A stretch of 64,000 nucleotides of DNA from Burkholderiales bacterium (GCA_027493935.1 JAOSJV010000012.1:390020-454019); one strand, 5' to 3'. Shown: positions 10,718 to 22,187, numbered from the stretch's first letter. Notes: generated by a model not told the origin, from the sequence alone. Numbers and translations: made by a program.

Positions 10718-11870
10718 TCAGGCGCGCTGCATGCAGCGTGCGTCGAGCGCAGCCACAGTGCGGCAGCCGAGCAGCGCCATCGTGCGCGTGAGCTCCTCGG
10801 CGAGCAGCCCGATCGCGTGCCGCGCGCCCGCCTCCCCGGCGGCCGCAACCCCGTACAGCGTCGCGCGGCCGACGAGCACGCCGCTCGCGCCGAGGGCACA
10901 CGCCTTGGCGATGTGCGAGCCGCGCCGCACGCCGCCGTCCATCAGCACCGCGAGCCGTCCGGCGACCGCGCGCACCGCCTCGGGCAGTGCATCGAGCGGC
11001 GCCACCGTGCAGTCGAGCTGGCGGCCGCCGTGGTTCGAGACCACGATGGCGTCGGCGCCGACGGCGACCGCACGCTCGGCGTCCTCCCCCGGCGACGATG
11101 CCCTTCAGCACGAGCTTGCGCGGCCAGGCGTCGCGCAGGCGCTCGAGGTCTTCCCAGGTGACCGAGGGATCGAGCTGCGTCGCGATCATCGCGGCGAGGG
11201 TCTGCGTGCCCTGCTTGCCGCCGCCCCAGTCGGCCAGGTTCTCGATCGCCGGGATCCCGTGGGTGGCGACCTGCCACAGCCACTTCGGGTGGCCGACGAG
11301 CTCGAGGAAGTTCACGAGCCGCGGGCGCACCGGCACCGTGAACCCGCTCCGCGCATCGCGCTCGCGCTTGCCGCCGACGGCGAGGTCGCCGGTGACCACG
11401 AGCGCCTCGAAGCCGGAGTCGCGCGCGCGCCGGACGAGCTTCATCGTGTAGTCGCGGTCGCGCAGGACGTAGAGCTGGTACCACAGCCGCCCGCCCGCCT
11501 CGCGCGCGACGCGCTCGATCGAGCAGGTCGAAGGGGTGGCAAGCGTGAACGGCACGCCGCACGCCGCCGCCGCGCGCGCGAGCGCCACCTCGGCCCGCGG
11601 CCAAGCGAGGCCGGCGAGCCCGGTGGGCGCGATCGCGAGCGGCAGCCGGCTCGGCGCGCCGAGGAGATCGGTCGCCGTGTCGACCTGCGCGACGTCGACG
11701 AACACGCGGTGGCGCAGCTTCCAGCGGTCGAACGCGGCGCGGTTGTCGGCGAGCGCGACTTCGTCCTCGGCGCCGCCGTCGATGAAGCCGAAGATCGGGC
11801 GCGGCAGCCGGCGCGCCGCGAGCCGGCGCAGATCGTCGACCGAGACGACGCGCGACCAGTCGATGCCCAC
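10718..11870 (-). CDS. FMN-dependent alpha-hydroxyacid oxidase/dehydrogenase (LldD/GOX family), frameshifted
   Basis: MGIDWSRVVSVDDLRRLAARRLPRPIFGFIDGGAEDE...LVLKGIVAG continues in another frame as VVSNHGGRQLDCTVAPLDALPEAVRAV...LMDGGVRRGSHIAKACALGASGVLVGR. Break near 11090 in a C5 run. Confidence 0.9.
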
Positions 11871-11894
11871 GCGCCCGCCCTCACGCGCCGGCGC

Positions 11895-12905
11895 TCACGC
11901 CGTGGACTCGGCGCGGCGCGGCGCGAGCGCGATCGCCTCGCGCAGCGCGGCAAGCATGCTGCGCTCGTCGGCGACGCCCTTGCCCGCGATGTCGAACGCG
12001 GTGCCGTGGTCGACCGAAGTGCGGACCACCGGCAGCCCGACGGTGACGTTGACGCCGTGCTCGACGCCCATCACCTTGACCGGGCCGTGCCCCTGGTCGT
12101 GGTACATCGCGACGACGACGTCGAAGTCGCCGCGCCCGGCACGGTAGAAGAGCGTGTCGGCGGGCAGCGGACCCTCGACGTTCCAGCCGCGCGCCCGGCA
12201 GGCAGCCACCGCCGGCGCGATCTTGGCCGCCTCTTCCCCGCGGCCGAACAGCCCGCCCTCGCCGGCGTGCGGGTTGATGCCGCACACGGCGATGCGCGGC
12301 TCGGCGATGCCGGCGCGCACGGCCACCATGCGGGCGCGCTCGATCGTGCGCTGGACGAGCGGCGGATCGATGCGCTCGATCGCCTCGACGAGACCCATAT
12401 GCGTCGTCACGTGGATGACGCGCAGCTTCGGTGCGACCAGCATCAGCGACACCTCCGGCGTGCCGGTCAGGTGCGCGAGAAGCTCGGTGTGGCCCGGAAA
12501 GCGGTGGCCGGCGAGGTTGAGCGCCTCCTTGCTGATCGGCGCCGTGCAGATGGCGTCGACCGCACCGGCCGCTGCCAGTCGCGCCGCCCGTTCGATATAG
12601 CGGAACGCGGCCTCGCCGGCCGCCGCCGAGACCGCGCCGTACGGCAGTCCGGGCGGAACGAGTCCGAGATCAAGGCAATCGACGACGCCGAACGCGTAGG
12701 CCCCGTCGGCGGGTCCACCGACCGCCGCGACGCGCAAAGGCACCCCGCAGAGCGCGATCGCCTGCTCGAGCCGCGCGGCATCGCCCACGACCAGCGGGCG
12801 GCAGCGCGCGTAGACGTCCGCGTGGGCGAGCGCCTTGACCACCACCTCGGGTCCGACGCCGGCGGCGTCGCCCATGGTGATCGCGATGATCGGTCGTCGG
12901 TCCAT
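11895..12905 (-). CDS. pdxA: 4-hydroxythreonine-4-phosphate dehydrogenase
   Basis: MDRRPIIAITMGDAAGVGPEVVVKAL...GHRFPGHTELLAHLTGTPEVSLMLVAPKLRVIHVTTHMGL...NPHAGEGGLFGREE-like; start chosen at the internal ATG matching PdxA. Confidence 0.92.
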   Translation of the reverse strand: MDRRPIIAITMGDAAGVGPEVVVKALAHADVYARCRPLVVGDAARLEQAIALCGVPLRVAAVGGPADGAYAFGVVDCLDLGLVPPGLPYGAVSAAAGEAAFRYIERAARLAAAGAVDAICTAPISKEALNLAGHRFPGHTELLAHLTGTPEVSLMLVAPKLRVIHVTTHMGLVEAIERIDPPLVQRTIERARMVAVRAGIAEPRIAVCGINPHAGEGGLFGRGEEAAKIAPAVAACRARGWNVEGPLPADTLFYRAGRGDFDVVVAMYHDQGHGPVKVMGVEHGVNVTVGLPVVRTSVDHGTAFDIAGKGVADERSMLAALREAIALAPRRAESTA

Positions 12906-12999
12906 GGTCGTTCCCGAACGGCAATTATCGCAGGCGTCGACCGCCCACGCCGGTCCGGCGCCGCGCCTGGTCGCACCTGTCGGATAATTCGCGCAGGCC

Positions 13000-13585
13000 A
13001 TGGCGCATGATCGCTTCGCGCGCAAGCGCACGCTCCTCAACGTCCCGATGCCGGAGCGGATCCGGGACGCGTGTCTTGCCTACCTCGAGCAAGGGCCGTG
13101 GAATCCGCGCTCGAGGGCGTACGCGCCGGTGGATCGCGAGGGCTTCGAGCCGCGCGCGGTGGGGGGCGGACTTCCTCGCCGAGGGCCTCGACTGGGAGGT
13201 GCGGCGCCTGCTCGGCATGCCCGACGACCTCTTCGTGTCCGAGACGCTGCTCGTCTACACCTCCTGCCTCGGGCGCCACGACGACGCGCCGTGGGAAGGC
13301 GAAGTGTTCGCCTACTGGATGCTGCGCTCGGACGGACTCGGGCTGCAGGTGGGCGGCCAGACCACGCGCGCCGATCGGCCCGGCGACGTAATCGCATTCG
13401 ACCCGATGCGCCGCCATGCGGTGCTGCCGGCCGGCCGGCGCGAGCTACGCGCGATCCACGCCGCCGACTGGGAGCGCCTGTGGTGCGGCATCAACTTCGT
13501 GATGCCGCGCGGGGAGTTCGACCGCTGGACGATGTGCCTCGCCGGCGTCGATCCGCTGGCTCGGCTTGGCGGCGGCGCCCGTTAG
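13000..13585 (+). CDS. Hypothetical protein, frameshifted at a G6 run
   Basis: MAHDRFARKRTLLNVPMPERIRDACLAYLEQGPWNPRSRAYAPVDREGFEPRAV joins ADFLAEGLDWEVRRLLGMPDDLFVSETLLVYTSCLGRHDDAPWEGEVFAYWMLRSDGLGL... if one G is removed near 13160. Confidence 0.6.
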
Positions 13586-13878
13586 CGAACCGACCCCGGC
13601 GTTGGTCGTCGCCGCACCAGCGGGGATCCAGGAAGTTGTCCGTCGTGGGGACGACGGTTCGCACGCCGTTCGGCGAACTCTCCCGCAGCCGCGTGCGCGG
13701 GAATGGCGAACTTCTGCAACGCTTCGCGAACTGGAACCTATTTCCCACTGCGCATGGGGCCGCGAAAGAAGGGACGTATACGGGCCGGGTCGGAAGGGAA
13801 GGATCCAACCTCTTCCCTCGGACCGCTTGTCCGTACGACCCGGGTTCGGAACGAAGCGCGGCCGCGTTGCGATAGCGT

Positions 13879-14091
13879 CTAGCCTTCTTCCTCCTCGTCC
13901 TTGCCCGCCTCCTCGTCCTCCTCGGCGGCGGCGGCGTCCTCGCGCACGCGGGCTTCCAGGTAGCTCTCGAACTCGTCGATGTCGGCGTACTCGTCGATGA
14001 AGTCCTGCAGCACCTCGATGACGGCGGCGTCGTCCCAGCCGCACTCCTCGGCGGCGTCCTGGACGAGGGATTCGATCGATTTGCTCGGCAT
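13879..14091 (-). CDS. Small acidic hypothetical protein
   Basis: 70 aa: MPSKSIESLVQDAAEECGWDDAAVIEVLQDFIDEYADIDEFESYLEARVRED...EEEEG. Confidence 0.6.
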   Translation of the reverse strand: MPSKSIESLVQDAAEECGWDDAAVIEVLQDFIDEYADIDEFESYLEARVREDAAAAEEDEEAGKDEEEEG

Positions 14092-14419
14092 AATGTGTGT
14101 CGCAAACTCCGCCTGGACGGTCCGCGAAGGCTAGCACGCGTGCGGCGCGGATTCCACCGCCCGGCGCCCGGGTCGGTCGATGTGCCTGCGCAGGAACGCG
14201 ACCGGGCGCTCGCCTGCGAGCCGGGCCGGATCGGCGCGTCCCGACCCGCCCTCGTCGCAGTTCAGGACGTGGCCGGCGCCCGCGTCGACATGGCTCTCGG
14301 TTGGCCACCGCGCCCCGCGAACGCGGCGCGCGGCGCCGGCTGCAAGGTCCGGCGAGCAGCCGACCGGCAGCAGCCGCACGGTGCCAGCCGGTCGGTGCGC
14401 AGACGCGGGCGGCGGCGGA

Positions 14420-14875
14420 TCAGGCCGCCGCGAGGCCGTCGCCGGGGTCGCTGCCGCCGCGATCCTTGAGCGAGGCCTTGCGCCAGCGCACGCCGCATTC
14501 CCGCTCGGTCGTGCGGTAGGCGCTGCGCGCCTCCTCGACCTCGACCGCGGTCTCGCAGCCAAGCAGCTCTCCGGTCGGGGTGATCACGACCGCGACGCAG
14601 TTGTGGACGTCGAACATCACGAAGATGCCGAGCGACTTCAGCGTCTCGCGCGAGAGCATCACCGTGACCAGGCGCTGCTGCTCGACGGCCTTGGCGAGAT
14701 CGACCAGCGTGTCGCTCGTGCGCGCGGCGATGTTGAGGCCGAGGAAGTTTCGCACGTGCTGGGCGCCGTCCTCGCTCAGGCGGAAGAGGTAGCGCATCCC
14801 GTACGGGCAGGCGCGGCCGGTGACGAGATCGAGCCCGTATAGGCGGAAATCACGGATCCTCCGGATGGCGAACAT
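14420..14875 (-). CDS. Hypothetical protein
   Basis: 151-aa ORF with balanced composition (MFAIRRIRDFRLYGLDLVTGRACPYGMRYLFRLSEDGAQHVRNFLGLNIAARTSDTL...); overlapping frames are Arg-rich. Confidence 0.6.
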   Translation of the reverse strand: MFAIRRIRDFRLYGLDLVTGRACPYGMRYLFRLSEDGAQHVRNFLGLNIAARTSDTLVDLAKAVEQQRLVTVMLSRETLKSLGIFVMFDVHNCVAVVITPTGELLGCETAVEVEEARSAYRTTERECGVRWRKASLKDRGGSDPGDGLAAA

Positions 14876-15054
14876 GACGGTGCGATGGGCGGCTGTCCGC
14901 CCATGTTAACGCAACGGCCGCGCGCGGCGCGCGGCCGTTGCGGCGTCGACCGGTCACATTTCCTCCGCGGCGCCGCTGCGCGCCAGTTGTGGTTCGGCCG
15001 CGGCGGCGCTACCGTAGCGCCCGGTGGCACGGCCGGGGAGCGGCGTGCGTGGAG

Positions 15055-15900
15055 ATGTCCTGGACCGTGTTTGCGCTTGTCCTGCTCGCGGCCCTGCTGC
15101 ACGCGAGCTGGAACGCGCTCGTCAAACGCGGGCGCGACAAGCGGCTCGACACGGTCGCGATTGTGGCCGGGGCGGCCGCGATCGCGCTCCTCGTTCTGCC
15201 GACGCTGCCGGCGCCTGCGGCGGCGAGCTGGCCTTACCTCGCCGGATCCGCGGCGATTCACGTCGTCTACTTCGCCGGCGTCGTCGCATCCTATCGCGCT
15301 GGCGATCTCGGCCTGGTGTACCCGGTGATGCGCGGCTTGGCGCCGGTGCTCGTCGGGATCGGCGGCGCGGCGGTGGTCGGGGAGACGCTCGCGCTGGCGG
15401 GCTGGGCGGGCATCGCGCTGGTGAGCGCGGGCGTCCTGGTGCTCGCCTGGCCGCGCGCTGCGCCGGGCGGTGCCTCGACCGCCCGCGCGCTCGCCTATGC
15501 GCTCGGCACCGCGGTCCTGATAGCGCTGTACACCATCATCGACGGCCTCGGCGCGCGACTGTCCGGTTCGCCGGGCGCCTACGTGCTCTGGATGCTGCTC
15601 GGCACCGGCGCGGCGATGACCGCCTACGCGCTCGCCCGCGACGGACGCGTCGTTGCGGCGCACCTGCGCGGCGCCTGGGGCCTCGCCGCCGGCGGCGGCG
15701 CGATGCTCGCTGCGGCCTACGGCCTCGTGCTGTGGGCGATGACCGCGGCGCCGATCGCGCTCGTCGCCGCGCTGCGCGAGTCCTCGGTCATCCTTGCCGC
15801 GCTGATCGGCACGGTGCTGCTCGGCGAGCCGTTCGGCCGGCGTCGGCTGCTCGGCGCCGCGCTGGTGGCCGCGGGCGCCGCAGCGCTGAAGTTGGGCTGA
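15055..15900 (+). CDS. EamA/DMT-family transporter
   Basis: [29 protein letters not shown]...; repeated hydrophobic helices. The ORF track starts upstream at 14938; ATG 15055 fits better. Confidence 0.8.
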   Translation: MSWTVFALVLLAALLHASWNALVKRGRDKRLDTVAIVAGAAAIALLVLPTLPAPAAASWPYLAGSAAIHVVYFAGVVASYRAGDLGLVYPVMRGLAPVLVGIGGAAVVGETLALAGWAGIALVSAGVLVLAWPRAAPGGASTARALAYALGTAVLIALYTIIDGLGARLSGSPGAYVLWMLLGTGAAMTAYALARDGRVVAAHLRGAWGLAAGGGAMLAAAYGLVLWAMTAAPIALVAALRESSVILAALIGTVLLGEPFGRRRLLGAALVAAGAAALKLG

Positions 15901-15904
15901 ATGC

Positions 15905-17863
15905 TCAGCCCTTGAAAGCGGCAGCGACGCGGCTGCCGACCGCGCGCAGCGCTTCGGTGATCGAACGCATGAGCGTCGCGTCGCCGGACTGCGCCTCGGC
16001 TGTCTTCTTCGGCCGCTCGGTGCGCATCAGCGCCGGCGCCTGCTTGAAGCTGTGGTAACGCTCGAGCGCCGCCACGATGTGGCTCTGCAACAGGGTGAGA
16101 TTCACCGGCTTGTTGACGAAGCGGAAAATGCGTGCCTCGTTGATCAGGCTGATGATCAGCTCGGAGTCCGACGCCTTGGTCGCCACGATCACCAGCGTCC
16201 CGGGGTGCTCGCGCTTGAGCACCTTGAAGAGCACCGTGTTGTCCACGCGCCGCGACTCGAGGTCGGCGACGAGCACCGCCACCTCCCGCTCGGCGAAGAT
16301 GCGCAGCGCCTCGTCGATGTCGACCGCGTGCTCGACGCGGGCGAGATCGCCGGCCATCTCGCGCGTGGCGCGCGCGAGCGCCGGATCGTCGAGCACCACC
16401 ACGGTCAGATCGTCGTCGCCCGTCGCTGTGGCGCGCGGCGGCGGACTCGCCTCGAGCGCGATCGCGATCGTCACCGCTTCGCCCACCGTGGACATCAGGT
16501 CCTCCTGGTTCCACGGCTTGTGGATGAACCGGTAGACCTCGCCGTCGTTGACCGAGCCCACGATCGCCGCGAGGTCCGAGTAGCCGGTGAGCAGTATGCG
16601 GACCGTGTTCGGCGCGACCGCCTTGACCTCGCGCAGCAGGTCGACGCCGAGCATCCCGGGCATGCGCTGATCGCTCACCACCACGTGGAACCGCTCGCGG
16701 CGTACCATGCCGAGCGCCTGCTCGCCGCCGGTCGCGGTGACGACCCGGTAGTTGTCCTTGAAGAGCGCGCGCAGCGCGTTCACCACCCGCTCCTCGTCGT
16801 CGACGAAGAGCAGCGCCGGACGCCGGGTCGCCACGACCGGCGCCGTGGGCACGGGCCCGGCGGCGGTGCCTGCATCCTCCGCCTGGCCGTCCGGGGCGCC
16901 GCCCTGCGCGTCGAGCCGAGCACCGAGCACCCGACGCAGCGCGGCCGCCTTGCCGGAGATCGTGCCGCCGTCGGCGACGCTGCTGTCGAGCGGGTTCGTG
17001 TCCTCGCCGTTCTGCTCCACGGCGAGCTGCTGCGAGACGCGCCCGCGGCTCTCGAAGGCCTGCAGCAGCGCCGCGGCGAACTGCCTGGCGTTGGGGTAGC
17101 GCTGCGCCGGCTCCTTGGCGAGCGCGCGAATCAGGACCGCGTCGATCTCGCGCGGCAGCCGCGGCTCCAGGCTGGAGGGCGGCGGCGGCATGTCCTCGAG
17201 GATCTTCTTCATGAGCGGCGCGCCCTGGCCGTCGAACGGCCGGCGCCCGGTCAGCACCTCGTAGACGATGACCGCCGCGGAGTAGATGTCGCTCCGCTCG
17301 TCAGCGACGCCGCTGAACTGCTCGGGCGCCATGTAGAACGGCGTACCGAGCACCTCGCCCATCTTGGTGAGGTGCGATGTCTCGAGCCGCGCAATGCCGA
17401 AGTCGCTGATCTTGGCGACGCCCATGTCGCTGATCAGCACGTTCGCCGGCTTGATGTCGCGATGGACCACACCCTGCATGTGCGAGTATTCGAGCCCGTC
17501 GAGCAGGTGGATCAGGATCTCGGGAAACTCCTTCAGCTCCGGCCGGTAGCCGGAGCGGATGTGCTCGCGCAGCGCGCGCCCGCTCACCAGCTCCATCGCG
17601 ATGAACGCGCACTCGTCGTCCTCGCCGTACTCGTAGATCGCGACGATGTTGGGGTGGTGCAGCTTGCCGACCGCCTGCGCCTCGCGCTTGAAGCGCTCCA
17701 GCACCGCCGCGCTGTCGGCCGCGTCGAGGTCGGCCTTGCGGATCACCTTCAGGGCGACGTAGCGCTGGATCACCGGGTCGTAGCCCCGGTACACGACGCC
17801 CATCGCACCCTTGCCGAGCTCGCCCACGAGCTCGTACTTGCCGATCCGGGCGACGGCGCTCAT
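15905..17863 (-). CDS. Eukaryotic-like Ser/Thr protein kinase fused to two response-regulator receiver-like domains
   Basis: From ATG 17863: [29 protein letters not shown]...VALKVIRK...[13 protein letters not shown]...DFGIAR...; then [30 protein letters not shown]...[20 protein letters not shown]...ILLTGYSD...FIHKPW (REC); then [21 protein letters not shown]...VLVADLES...FVNKPVN (second REC-like). Confidence 0.9.
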   Translation of the reverse strand: MSAVARIGKYELVGELGKGAMGVVYRGYDPVIQRYVALKVIRKADLDAADSAAVLERFKREAQAVGKLHHPNIVAIYEYGEDDECAFIAMELVSGRALREHIRSGYRPELKEFPEILIHLLDGLEYSHMQGVVHRDIKPANVLISDMGVAKISDFGIARLETSHLTKMGEVLGTPFYMAPEQFSGVADERSDIYSAAVIVYEVLTGRRPFDGQGAPLMKKILEDMPPPPSSLEPRLPREIDAVLIRALAKEPAQRYPNARQFAAALLQAFESRGRVSQQLAVEQNGEDTNPLDSSVADGGTISGKAAALRRVLGARLDAQGGAPDGQAEDAGTAAGPVPTAPVVATRRPALLFVDDEERVVNALRALFKDNYRVVTATGGEQALGMVRRERFHVVVSDQRMPGMLGVDLLREVKAVAPNTVRILLTGYSDLAAIVGSVNDGEVYRFIHKPWNQEDLMSTVGEAVTIAIALEASPPPRATATGDDDLTVVVLDDPALARATREMAGDLARVEHAVDIDEALRIFAEREVAVLVADLESRRVDNTVLFKVLKREHPGTLVIVATKASDSELIISLINEARIFRFVNKPVNLTLLQSHIVAALERYHSFKQAPALMRTERPKKTAEAQSGDATLMRSITEALRAVGSRVAAAFKG

Positions 17864-19815
17864 CGGGCGGCGGTGGCAGGCAGGCGGTCCGGTACGGACG
17901 CCGCCGCGTCGCCGGCGGCGGGCACCTTCGGCAGGATCACGCGGAAGCGCGTGCCCACCCCGGGCTTCGAGTCGACCTCGATGCGCCCGCCGTGGTCCTC
18001 GATGATCTTGTACGAGATCGACAGGCCGAGCCCGGTGCCCTTGCCGACCTCCTTGGTGGTGAAGAACGGATCGAAGATCCGCGGCAGGACGTCCTGCGGA
18101 ATGCCGTGGCCATTGTCGCTCACCTCGACCATCACTTGCCGGTCGCCGTGGAGCGCCGTGCGCAGCGTGATCACGCCGCCCTCGGCGGGCGTCGCTTGCG
18201 CCGCGTTGGTGATCAGGTTCAGGAAGACCTGGTTGATCTGCGAAGGCGAGCAGCTCACCTTCGGCAGCGCCCCGAACATCGTTCTCACGGTCTTCTGCTT
18301 CAGCTGGTTGCGGGCGATGTTCAGCGCGCTCTGCACGCCTTCGTTCAGGTCGAATTCTGCCACCTTGCTGCGGTCGAGTCGCGCGAAGTTCCTCAGGTTG
18401 GTCACGAGCTCCGCGATCTGGCCGATACCGTGCAGGCCATCGGTCACGAGCGTGCGCAGCTCCTCGAGCCTGCCGTGCCGGTTGGCCTGCTCCACCAGCG
18501 CCGACACCCGTGCAAATTGCGCCGAGAGGTCGGCTTCCGAGCTCGCATCGGAGCGCAGGAGCTCGAGCAGCCGCTCGGCGCCGGCGGCGAGCTCGGCGAG
18601 CAGCGGCATGCGGCCGCTCACGGTGTCGAGGCTCGCCTTCACGTAGGCGAGCGGCGTGTTCACCTCGTGCGCGACGCCGGCAACCATCTGGCCGAGCGAG
18701 GACATCTTCTCGCTTTGGATCAGCAGCACTTCCTGCTCCTTGAGCTGGGCGAGCGCATCGGAGAGCTCGCGCGTGCGCTCCGCAACGCGCCGCTCGAGAC
18801 CCTCGTTCGCCTCGCGCAGCAGCTGGTTGATCCGGTTGATGACCGCATAGCTGCGCGCGAGGCGCCAGCCGAGATAGGCGGCCAGCACGAGCAGCAGGCC
18901 GGAATAGACGAGGAGATAGAGCCGGTAGCGCTCGGCCTCGACGATCGCGTTGCCGAACTCGGTCTCGAACGCCTTGGTGAGCGACTCCAGGCGCGGCCCG
19001 GTCGAGGCGAGCAGCGCGTCGCCGAAGAGCATGCTCTCGGTGCGGCGGTCTGCGAAGGTTCGCCGCGCCGCATCGGCGAACTCGGCGACCGACTCGCGCA
19101 GCGGATCGCCCGCCTCCGGCAGCGCAAGCTGCGCGATCGCGCGCTCGGCCGCGGCCGCGACCGCGGCGCCCGGCTGGGCGGCATACGCGAGCGTCGCCGC
19201 TGTGGCGCGCTCGAGCGCGCGCTCGAGCGCCGCCGGCAGCGGTGTCCGGGTCGCAGCGCGCTCGCTCGCCTCGGCGGCGAGCGCATCGCCCGTCCGGACG
19301 AACCGCGCGAGCGACGCGCGATAGGCGCGGTTGGCATCGAGGAACGCGTCGACCGCGCCGGCCTTGGCGTCGAAGGCAGCGCGCAGCGCCGCGAGGCCCG
19401 GCGCACCGAGCAAGCCACCCATATCGAACGAGCGCTGCGCGAGCTGCGCCTGCAGCCGACCGACCGCCGGCAGGTTCGCCGCTGCGCGCGTCGCCGCGAG
19501 TTCCGCATCGCTCATGGCCTGGGGCGCGAGCCGCGCGCCGATCAGGCGATCGTTCCAGCGCTGATCGATCTCCTTCAACTCGCGCAACGCGCCGAGCACC
19601 TCGTTCGCCGCGCCGAGATCCACCGAGCGCGCCTGGAAGTACAGGTAGAGCCATCCGCCCACGACCACCACTGCGAGCGTCGCCACCGCGAGATAGCGGA
19701 ACGGCCGCCCGATCTGCGCGCCGAGCGCGACCGCGCGGCGCGCGGACGCGTCGGCTGACCGCGCCGCGGATGCCGCGGCTTCGGTGGAGGCGGGACTCGG
19801 CCAGAGTCGGAACAC
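17860..19815 (-). CDS. Membrane sensor histidine kinase
   Basis: [22 protein letters not shown], long helical sensor region, [20 protein letters not shown]-box [19 protein letters not shown]-box [10 protein letters not shown]-boxes VSDNGHGI and [10 protein letters not shown]. Its TGA overlaps the next gene's ATG (ATGA). Confidence 0.92.
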   Translation of the reverse strand: MFRLWPSPASTEAAASAARSADASARRAVALGAQIGRPFRYLAVATLAVVVVGGWLYLYFQARSVDLGAANEVLGALRELKEIDQRWNDRLIGARLAPQAMSDAELAATRAAANLPAVGRLQAQLAQRSFDMGGLLGAPGLAALRAAFDAKAGAVDAFLDANRAYRASLARFVRTGDALAAEASERAATRTPLPAALERALERATAATLAYAAQPGAAVAAAAERAIAQLALPEAGDPLRESVAEFADAARRTFADRRTESMLFGDALLASTGPRLESLTKAFETEFGNAIVEAERYRLYLLVYSGLLLVLAAYLGWRLARSYAVINRINQLLREANEGLERRVAERTRELSDALAQLKEQEVLLIQSEKMSSLGQMVAGVAHEVNTPLAYVKASLDTVSGRMPLLAELAAGAERLLELLRSDASSEADLSAQFARVSALVEQANRHGRLEELRTLVTDGLHGIGQIAELVTNLRNFARLDRSKVAEFDLNEGVQSALNIARNQLKQKTVRTMFGALPKVSCSPSQINQVFLNLITNAAQATPAEGGVITLRTALHGDRQVMVEVSDNGHGIPQDVLPRIFDPFFTTKEVGKGTGLGLSISYKIIEDHGGRIEVDSKPGVGTRFRVILPKVPAAGDAAASVPDRLPATAAR

Positions 19816-19946
19816 GATCGCGGGTCTTGTCTTCTAATCGGCTGTTTTTGTTCGCAAAGTATATGCCAACGCGGCTGCGTCCGAGCCGCGGGCGAGCCTC
19901 CGATCGGTACGATTCCGCACTGCGCAACCCCGCATGTGCGGCGCCG

Positions 19947-20573
19947 CTACTGCGCCAGCGCGAGCACCACGCTCGCTACGTGCTCGAGCGCGTCGCCCGG
20001 CTCGCTTACCGTGCGCACGCCAGGCACGGGCGAGGTCTCGAGCCAGCCGATCACCGGCACGCCGAACTGGCGCGCGAGCGCGACCTCCGACAGAGTCCCG
20101 AAGCCGCCGCCCACGGCCACCAGGCACAGTCCCGCCCGCGCAATGATCGCGTTGCGCGCCGCGCCGATTCCGGTGGCGATTGGCACCGTGACGTAGGGAT
20201 TGGCGTCGCGCCAGTCGCCCTGCGGAAGCAGTCCCACGACCACGCCGCCCGCCTCCGCCGCGCCCTTCGCGACCGCACCCGTGACGCCGGACAACCCGCC
20301 GCAGAGCACGGTGAGCCCCATCTCGGCGAGACCGCGCCCCAGTCGCTCGGCAAAAATCAGCGCGGCGGAAGGCGCGTCCCGCGGCCCGGCCACCGCGACC
20401 GGTGCCCGGCACGGGGCGCCGCTCTCGCGCTGCAGCCAGCGCACCGCGTCGCGCGGCGCGATGCGCTCGCCGCACACCGTGCCCTCGCGCCACGCCCGGG
20501 CGCGCGGGTCGAACTCGCCTCGGGTAGCGTCACAGAGCCGCCGGTTGGTGCGATCGAGCAGCAGCTGAGTCAT
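19947..20573 (-). CDS. LOG/TIGR00725-like Rossmann-fold family protein
   Basis: 208 aa with LCGGLSGVTGAVAKGAAEAGGVVVGLLPQGDWRDANPYVTVPIATGIGAARNAIIARAGLCLVAVGGGFGTLSEVALA. Confidence 0.8.
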   Translation of the reverse strand: MTQLLLDRTNRRLCDATRGEFDPRARAWREGTVCGERIAPRDAVRWLQRESGAPCRAPVAVAGPRDAPSAALIFAERLGRGLAEMGLTVLCGGLSGVTGAVAKGAAEAGGVVVGLLPQGDWRDANPYVTVPIATGIGAARNAIIARAGLCLVAVGGGFGTLSEVALARQFGVPVIGWLETSPVPGVRTVSEPGDALEHVASVVLALAQ

Positions 20574-20845
20574 TTCGGTTCTCGTGTTCGTGCCCGCACG
20601 TCATCTTAAGCGGGTCCGGCACTGCGGTGCCGCATATTACAATGGCATGGCACCGGGGGCGCCTGCATGCCGTCGGCATGGGCGATGCTGCAGAGCAGCG
20701 TCGAACGGGGGAACCGCGTTCCAGCGGCGCGGGTCATACGCGGCACGGCTGTAACGCAGGAGCGGGAATATCCCGGCGCGGATCCGCCGTTCCCGGCCGG
20801 CGCTCCGATCCGCATCCCCCCGGTCGAATTCTTCAGGAGGCTTCC

Positions 20846-21154
20846 ATGGTCGCGCCCGACAAGACCCCGAGGCAGGCTGCTGCACGCCGCTGCGAGGAAG
20901 TGCTCGATCCGCAGGCGCTCATCAGCGTCGGGGTGGGCTATGCGGCGCTCACGCGCGACGGCGAGCCGGTGTACGAGGCCGAGCCGTTCGAGTTCGAGCG
21001 CGCCATGAGCGTGGCCGACGCCGAGGCGCTTGCGCGCGGCAACCCGCGGCGCGACTGGCGCATCCAGTACATCGGGCTGCTCGACGAGCGGCAATACCGG
21101 CGCACCGCCGACGGCCGCTGGGTGCTGGTGCGGCGCGGGTACGGCCTGTCGTAG
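20846..21154 (+). CDS. Hypothetical protein
   Basis: ATG 20846 shortly after an AGGAGG-like motif: MVAPDKTPRQAAARRCEEVLDPQALISVGVGYAALTRDGEPVYEAEPFEFERAMSV... Confidence 0.6.
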   Translation: MVAPDKTPRQAAARRCEEVLDPQALISVGVGYAALTRDGEPVYEAEPFEFERAMSVADAEALARGNPRRDWRIQYIGLLDERQYRRTADGRWVLVRRGYGLS

Positions 21155-21252
21155 CCGCCGTCGCGAAGCTCTCAGCAAGCCCGCCGCCGCGGGCTTGTTC
21201 CCCGGGATGGGGATTCGCAGCGGGGGCCGTAGCCCGCTCTCGCAGAAGTTCC

Positions 21253-21884
21253 TCAGCCGCCGCGCGACGGCGAGGGTGTGCCAATGAAGGCGGCGAGCGC
21301 GTCGACGAAGGCCCGGGGCACGTCGGCCGTCTCCTCCTCGAACCACTCGCGCGCTGAGCGGCGCCCGGCCGCCACGACGTGCTCCAGTCGGTCGGCGGCG
21401 TCGATGCGCTCCTCGTTCGCCACCTCGCGCCACGCGTCGCCGATGCCATAGAGGTCGATGTCGGCACGCTTGCCGAACACGCCCTCGAGGTCGACGTAGG
21501 CGATGTAGTAGGTGGCGATCTCCACGCCCCACGTCTCGGCGCGCGTCCCGCGCGTGAGCGCGGCGACGCCCGGGCGCAGCCCCATCAGCTTCTTGCGGTG
21601 CGCCTCGACCAGTCCGAGCGAGAATCCGGAGCGTGAACGCCGGAGAATGCGATGTGGAACAGTCGGTCGTGCGCGAGCTCCTCGTGGCGCTCGCCGAGCA
21701 CGGCGACCGAGTGGCGCATCACCGCGTGCAGGTCGCGCAGGTGCTTGAGTGAGAACGGCACATCGAGCACGCCCGCGAAGAGCTCGTCCTCCTGCGCCAT
21801 GCGGAAGAGCCCCTCGCCCCGCTCGGACTCGAGAGCCTTCGCGTTCGACATCTTGCCCAGCGAGACGTAGTCGTCGTCGTTCAT
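21253..21884 (-). CDS. Hypothetical protein, frameshifted
   Basis: MNDDDYVSLGKMSNAKALESERGEGLFRMAQEDELFAGVLDVPFSLKHLRDLHAVMRHSVAVLGERHEELAHDRLFHIAFSG continues in another frame (LMGLRPGVAALTRGTRAETWGVEIATYYIAYVDLEGVFGKRADIDLYGIGDAWREV...) near 21600-21640. Confidence 0.55.
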
Positions 21885-22187
21885 AGCCGCGTCGGGGCCG
21901 GACTTCCGGAGCGCCATCGACGAAATCAGGGACGGTACGTGAAGTTCCTTAACCACTCCGGCGCCCGCTCGTTGACCGCCCGCGACGATGTCGCAGACGG
22001 CAGCATGGTGTCGAGCGGGGGGCGCCAGCGTGGCGGATTCATGCGCACCGCCGGCCCGGTCTGCCGCGGACACCGGACCGCTAGCAAGAACAATGCCGAA
22101 CTCTGATCGCGCGCGCGTGGGGCGATTCGCGACCGACCGCGCACGAGCCGCGCGGATCTGCGCGAGCCCTGGCTAAGCCTTTGATTC

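Noticed and set aside
15905-19927. 1340-aa apparent fusion protein
   Set aside because: Its first ~690 residues are the HK gene read in the wrong frame; only the part from ATG 17863 (STPK-receiver) is real.
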